The notes under the pieces were generated by a model. That model was not told the DNA's origin. It searched no databases and saw only the letters and a list, made by a program, of their open reading frames with translations. From Panulirus ornatus (lineage: Eukaryota > Arthropoda > Malacostraca > Decapoda > Palinuridae): a stretch of DNA of 64,000 nucleotides. The position numbers were made by a program, and so were the translations under genes. Positions 58,861 to 64,000 of this stretch are shown here, one piece after another (position 1 is the first letter of the stretch; each line of letters begins with the position of its first letter). The stretch is taken from the NCBI RefSeq assembly GCF_036320965.1, contig NC_092241.1, forward strand, positions 29,229,297 through 29,293,296. The letters are read 5' to 3'.

Positions 58861-60644
58861 CTCATACTGGTCAGGCACTAAAGTTTGTTTTACAATAGAA
58901 AACATGATAAAAGCCTTTTAAGTTTCTTCTTATAAGTGTTTTCAAAACTGCCACATTTCCAGCTGACATATGAGGTGCTTCAGTGTTTACGTGTACTTGG
59001 GCGTTGATCTGTAACGCCGAGCGGAGTTCTGGTGCTCAGTAAAATACTTATTCAAAAGATGTAAACAGAAGAAAAAAAGATGACCATTATCTAACACACA
59101 TGTGTCGTATGAGGAGAAGATTAAACCTCATGATTCAGTCAATGAGTCATACTGGAATAAATGTGATGTCGAAGTCTTTAAGTGAAGATTTCGTACTTCC
59201 GAATACATGCAAAGAGACTTTGACCAAAGGCAGGGATAACTCACAGTGCTCCTCACAGGGAAACTTAGAGCTACGAAGAACGAGCCTTGTGACCGTACGT
59301 GTTTTCAGGCGTTGCGAGGACCCCATGTGAGGAATAGGAAGAAAGAAGAGACAGCAGCCTTGGCCAAAAGGGTGAAAGTTAACAACTGCTGAAGTGCCTT
59401 AGTAGCTCCCTACGCAGCCGTCACAAGCCTACCTTGCTGCTGGTATTAGTAATATAGTCCCTCTTGGTCGGTGGCTAACTACAACCCACTACCTGCTTGA
59501 GTAGTATTAGAACGAATGTTGCACTCGGGACCGATGATAGAGTTATTTCTCCAGAGCTTTTGTGGTGAGGAATATCACATTCATGCAAGTATAAGGTGAT
59601 GGAAGTGGGGCAGAAGATTTTCTTTTTCTATTATGGGAGAGATTTCATGGATCAAATGATGTGGTGAATATTCATTTGTATTCATAGGGACCTGCTGCAG
59701 ATTTTGCTGGCTACATGTTTTAGTTTCATATATTTGAGGCTTAATTTTGTCCCCTCGGATCTCATATTATGAAAAAAAGAAAAAAAATAGAATTGCACCG
59801 AACGAGCGAGATGTGGAGATTAACGAGTCGGACTGACTATATTGTGCGTGGCTGTCCTGGGGCGAATCTTTCAAAAGGGAGATGAATTTTGGTGGACTTT
59901 AATGAGAGTGTGTTGGACACTGGAGCAAGTAGGATTGTTGCGATAGCCTCAAGACGCGACTTTAGCAAGAGCAGAAGAATGTGACGGTGCTCCTGTGCCT
60001 CTGTTCTTCTTCTTATATCCGCGTCTTCAGCTGTGTCATGCCTTCTGCTGTAGTGCGTCTATCACCGGCAGCGTCTCGGTGATTTTCTTAATTTAATGAA
60101 AAATTTTAAGTCTTCTTGTGAAGCGCACGAGTCGCAAGAACTCTCTGTTCTTGCCGTTGATAGTGTTAGTTTCTCGTCTGATCATCTTGCGTGATTTTAT
60201 CAATTTCTTTTTTATCTGTGACATCATATATGTCTGGAGGACACGTGTGTTCATTTGAGTTTTCATGTCATGTGTGTGTGACGCCGACCGAATGTCACAT
60301 CTTACCACTGGTAAACGGTAGGACACCCGTGTCCTGGTGTCTTTCTCCCACTGAATATCTTGTCAAAGTTACGTGTGCATATGGGAGAGAATCTCATCCG
60401 AGGGAGGGTTTATGTTACCGAAAATCAAGGATGGCTTTTCTCAGGCAACTGCAGATGTTAGCCTCTTCACCATAGGTTCTAAGCAAAATCTATTCAGCCT
60501 TCGTTGACCGGAAAAATTGTAACTGAAATTGTTTCTTTTTATTCTTCAACAAAATCTCGCTGCGTCATATAATTTCCAACTTTTGCTAAAAAAAGAAAAA
60601 AGGTCGTTAGCTCTTTCTAACGCTATAGGAAGAGGCTGTAGCAC
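58861..60644. other. no gene recognised
   Basis: ORFs under 95 aa without domains. Confidence 0.45.
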
Positions 60645-61055
60645 CTGTTACGTCACGAAATATATCCAGTCTACGTCTTACGCATATTCCGTGTATGTCC
60701 CACACATATCCCATACAAGTCCTATATACGTCTTACACTTGACCAGTATGTATCATATACACCGTACACATCCACATCCCGTCCACGACCCGGGCGTGAG
60801 CCGTAAAGGTTCCGCCAATGTTCCGAACATGTCCACTTCGTTGTCTGCATACGTCCCTACGTGTCCCACACACACACACACATGCTATACATGTCCCCCA
60901 TGCTGTAAACATCCTGCACAGCTCGCTAAACCTCACCACACGTTCCATACATTTTCCTGACAATTACATTTCTCACAGTTCCCTTATTTGCCCCAACATG
61001 TCTGTTACATATGCCAAACATATCCTCTGCACCTCACGAACACTTCCTTGATAGG
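60645..61055. repeat. decayed ACATGTCCC-type minisatellite
   Basis: TACGTCTTACGCATAT, TATGTCCCACACATATCCC, ATACAAGTCC, ACATGTCCACTTCG, TACGTCCC and ATACATGTCCCCC recur at roughly 12-25 bp. The 143-aa plus ORF at 60529-60960 crosses this tract. Confidence 0.6.
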
Positions 61056-61784
61056 GTCCCTATTCGCCCTGGCCAAGATATGAGTTACCCCAGTGATCTT
61101 AAGTTCGTCTTTCTGCTTCTCCAGGACGTTCAATTCATTTTCAAGGTAGATATAGTTCTATTTCTGACATCAGGGGAAGTGTACACTTCTGAGATTGCCA
61201 CAGCTTTAGAAACAAATGTTGCAATTTTTATTCTCTTTTTCATACTCTTTCGCACTATTGATCGTTTGATGTCACAATTACATCTGAGTGTCCCTCAAGG
61301 AACACTCTCATTTATTCATACTCTATGGAAATTGTACGTTTGGGGACAGGTAGCAGGTTCCGCATTATTGTGTTGTATGTGAGGTGCAGGGCAACTTGTT
61401 GGCTAGTGTGTTACTATCATCAGGACCACACCAAAGCAATCGCCTACCAACACCCCTGTCACCAGAGCTACCGATAAAACATGTGTTAACACTGCCAACA
61501 GCACCACAATCACAGTTGACATCCTCAAACACACACAACCATTACAAGTGTAAACAGCCATTACCAGTAACGCTAAGACTACCACCTCAACCATTATCAG
61601 TAACGCTATTCACCAACTTCGCCACTATCACCATCATCTCTACCAACACCATTATCATCAAACTTATAATTCCGCACCATCGTAATCAATACCACAACCA
61701 CCATCGTTAGTAACACAACCATCATCACAACCATCACATCGTATCCAATGTACTTTTCATCGATCTGTAAATGAAAACACTATT
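61056..61784. other. no gene; ACC/ATC-rich lead-in to the 27-bp array
   Basis: A 123-aa plus ORF at 61011-61382 with a hydrophobic stretch (VAIFILFFILFRTID) is unassigned. From 61420 on the sequence is irregular CACCAC/CATCATC-rich. Confidence 0.4.
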
Positions 61785-62410
61785 ACTCCCATCACAACAC
61801 TTCGCCCCACGTACTCCATCACAACACCACGTCCCACCTACTCCATCACAACACCACGCCCCACCTAGTCCATCACAACACCACGTCCCACCTACTCCAT
61901 CACAACACCACGCCCCACCTAGTCCATCACAACACCACGTCCCACCTACTCCATCACAACACCACGTCCCACCTACTCCATCACAACACCACGCCCCACC
62001 TAGTCCATCACAACACCACCACACCCCACCTACTCCATCACAACACTTCGCCCCACGTACTCCATCACAACACCACGCCCCACCTAGTCCATCACAACAC
62101 CACCACACCCCACCTACTCCATCACAACACTTCGCCCCACGTACTCCATCACAACACCACCACGCCCCACCTACTCCATCACAGCACCACACCCCGCTTA
62201 CTCCATCACAACACACCCCACCTACTCCATCACAACACCACGCCCCACCTAATCCATCACAACACCACGCCCCACCTAATCCATCACAACACCACGCCCC
62301 ATCTACTCCATGACAACACCACGCCCCATCTACTCCATCACAACACCACCACGCCCCACCAACTCCATCACAACAACCCCACACCCCACCTACTCCATCA
62401 CAACACCACC
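61785..62410. repeat. 27-bp minisatellite, about 22 copies
   Basis: The unit holds CATCACAACACCACGCCCCA followed by CCTA(C/G)TC. Variants include ACTTCGCCCCACGTAC and an extra CAC. Two long ORFs read through it: plus 61771-62313 (PSQHHAPPT repeats) and minus 61734-62384 (WCCDGVGGA repeats). I treat both as repeat by-products. Confidence 0.95.
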
Positions 62411-62712
62411 ATCCCCACCACCATCTCCATCTTGAAAACCATTACGAATACCACCAAGTCTAGTAAGTAACAAAGGCAACAGTTTTATCACCATCCATCT
62501 CATTGCCACGGTCATCATCATCACCTCCCTCATAATGTTATAAAGCACCATCATCATCGATCACCTGAACCATCAGTTTTACTATAGCTAACCTCGACAC
62601 CATCAGCCAAGATCATCCACAACCTTCACAATTACCAGGTGATGCATTATTACCACCATTAATTACCACAAGGAACATTATTATTACCCTGCCCATCATT
62701 ACTATTAAGCCT

Positions 62713-62759
<47 letters not shown>

Positions 62760-63020
62760 ACAATTAGTACCAGTGCCTTACCAGAGAAAGAAAATCCTCT
62801 TCAGTATTGCTACTATCATTGCTATACTACTATCAACACCACAACTCACCCTACATCATCATTAAGACCACAGTTGTTACCAACACGACTCCACTGTCCC
62901 ATCTAAAGGCCTATTCATTATCTAGCCGGGCGACCACCCCTCCGTATGAACCTAACCACCATCACCACTATCACCATCACCATCAAGCCCATTGCCATCA
63001 CCTCCAACACCACCACTACC
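62411..63020. repeat. degenerate ACC/ATC tract with a (TAC)n array
   Basis: Irregular CATCATC and CACCACC words surround a perfect ACT/TAC run of about 15 units at 62713-62758. Confidence 0.8.
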
Positions 63021-63289
63021 GCCACAGACTATACCTTCTCCCTCCCTGCAGTCCGGTTTCGAGACCAGCGAGCGAGACGGCCCCCATCCTCAGTGTTAGT
63101 CTTATCTCCGCTCGCTCCCTCACTCGTTCCATTGTCCGTTTTCATATACGCCTCACAGATAATACATCTTAACACATCCTCCATCACCTGTGATCGAGTC
63201 CCGGTGTTACTGTTACTGGATTACCGTCATAATGATAACATTACCATGTGGGCCAGAGGCGTAACTAAGTAGATGAGGCATAGTGAACA

Positions 63290-63291
<2 letters not shown>
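63021..63291. other. no gene recognised
   Basis: Short unassigned stretch before a microsatellite. Confidence 0.5.

Positions 63292-63359
<68 letters not shown>
63292..63359. repeat. (TA)n microsatellite
   Basis: About 34 TA units. Confidence 0.98.
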
Positions 63360-63361
<2 letters not shown>

Positions 63362-63440
63362 TATTTATGATTATTTATGTATATGTAAAGTTCCTTCAGA
63401 AAATAAAGCATGGGTGTAGAAGGAGCGTAAGTGGTAAATA

Positions 63441-63716
63441 ATGGTCATACTTGATGACGTGATAAGGTACGAAAAGGTGAATGATTACCATAAATCATCC
63501 TTAATGAAGGGCGGGGGCAAGAAGTATTGCTTGCTGCAGTATGAGGCCGAGTACCTCACCACCTCCAGCCTGCTCTGCCTGTTCAGCGAGCCGGATATAT
63601 ACACCACTGTGGTGGATCAAGGGGGGATGGCGGCTTGTTCTCATTCATCATTCAGGCTAATGCAAAGGCTAACAACAATCCACTTAGGTATTATAATTGC
63701 CACTTACATTGAGTAA
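63441..63716 (+). CDS. coding-like segment, product unknown
   Basis: The frame includes KKYCLLQYEAEYLTTSSLLC and LFSEPDIYTTVVDQGGMAA. The part from 63510 to 63630 is GC-rich with G/C in most third positions, a clear contrast to its flanks. TTGCTTGCTGCAG ending at 63539 could be an acceptor inside it. No clear donor was found. Unrecognised; it may be an exon or a fragment of an unknown transposon. Confidence 0.3.
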   Translation: MVILDDVIRYEKVNDYHKSSLMKGGGKKYCLLQYEAEYLTTSSLLCLFSEPDIYTTVVDQGGMAACSHSSFRLMQRLTTIHLGIIIATYIE

Positions 63717-64000
63717 GACTCGCTCTGAAGCTGCTACAATCTCTAAGACGCCTGCAGTTTTGGTAGCCACTAAAGGGATCTTCCCGGCAAAATGGTGTAT
63801 ATTCATATCAAGGGTTGAATATGAGTGGTTGCCAGAGCTTCTTATTGAATCTTTACCGTCAGCGTAAGATTCATATTTTTTTCTTCTTATTACATCCATC
63901 TCACTTCTGATCTTTCATACTCTTGGTAACCAGTCGGGAGCTATGTGATCCATCATGCTCATCGCCCCACAGCACTGCCCACGACTCTTTTGGAAATGAT
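63717..64000. other. no gene recognised
   Basis: Nothing supportable before the window ends. Confidence 0.5.

Overview
This is an intron-rich or intergenic stretch of a large, repeat-laden animal genome. It shows no bacterial or viral gene organisation. I saw no operons, no ribosome-binding sites, no long protein-coding ORF outside tandem repeats, and no intact RNA gene. Very long (TA)n, (CA)n, (GA)n and (TC)n tracts occur every few kilobases. Together with RTE-like and CR1-like LINE relics and tRNA-derived SINEs with internal (GT)n tracts, they suggest an arthropod, most likely a decapod crustacean (lobster, shrimp or crab). That placement is inference from repeat style; no gene here fixes the species.

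Mobile-element layout. RTE-like LINE pieces lie at 9230-9480(-), 17041-17460(+, endonuclease domain), 32250-32590(-), 45961-46160(-), 48932-50420(-), 51534-53256(+, the most complete, with most of the reverse transcriptase) and 57300-58860(-). CR1-like pieces lie at 1640-2530(+), 10450-10770(+), 26190-27440(-, two joined pieces), 30095-30480(-) head-to-head with 30730-31200(+), and 33830-35130(-). All are broken by stops and frameshifts, and several have lost catalytic residues. SINE family A (tRNA head, body, internal (GT)n, conserved tail) occurs at least eight times. SINE family B occurs as a tandem dimer with a 60-bp inverted repeat at 53326-53753 and as a hairpin at 11921-12020. A 313-bp foldback, MITE-like element lies at 48528-48840, next to (TA)n.

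Tandem repeats. The main arrays are a 28-bp unit at 4746-5080, a 24-bp unit at 19200-19850, a 20-bp unit with higher-order structure at 37059-38031, and a 27-bp unit at 61785-62410. Smaller arrays lie near 3568, 6425, 9908, 35681 and 47590. Much of the remaining sequence looks like decayed minisatellite with faint short periodicities, for example 14450-15120, 15751-16160, 18143-18480, 42725-43660 and 60645-61055.

Host genes. I found no gene I can name. A few short segments look exon-like, with coding-style codon use and matching splice-site context: 18048-18142(+), 20982-21201(-), 24294-24374(-), 40593-40804(+) and, more weakly, 11664-11721(-), 44646-44788(+) and 63441-63716(+). The two minus-strand segments at 24.3 kb and 21.1 kb are phase-compatible and could be exons of one gene. 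These need transcript evidence. I did not find a convincing undescribed multi-gene system. The most unusual structures are the palindromic SINE and MITE configurations and the minisatellites with several open frames.
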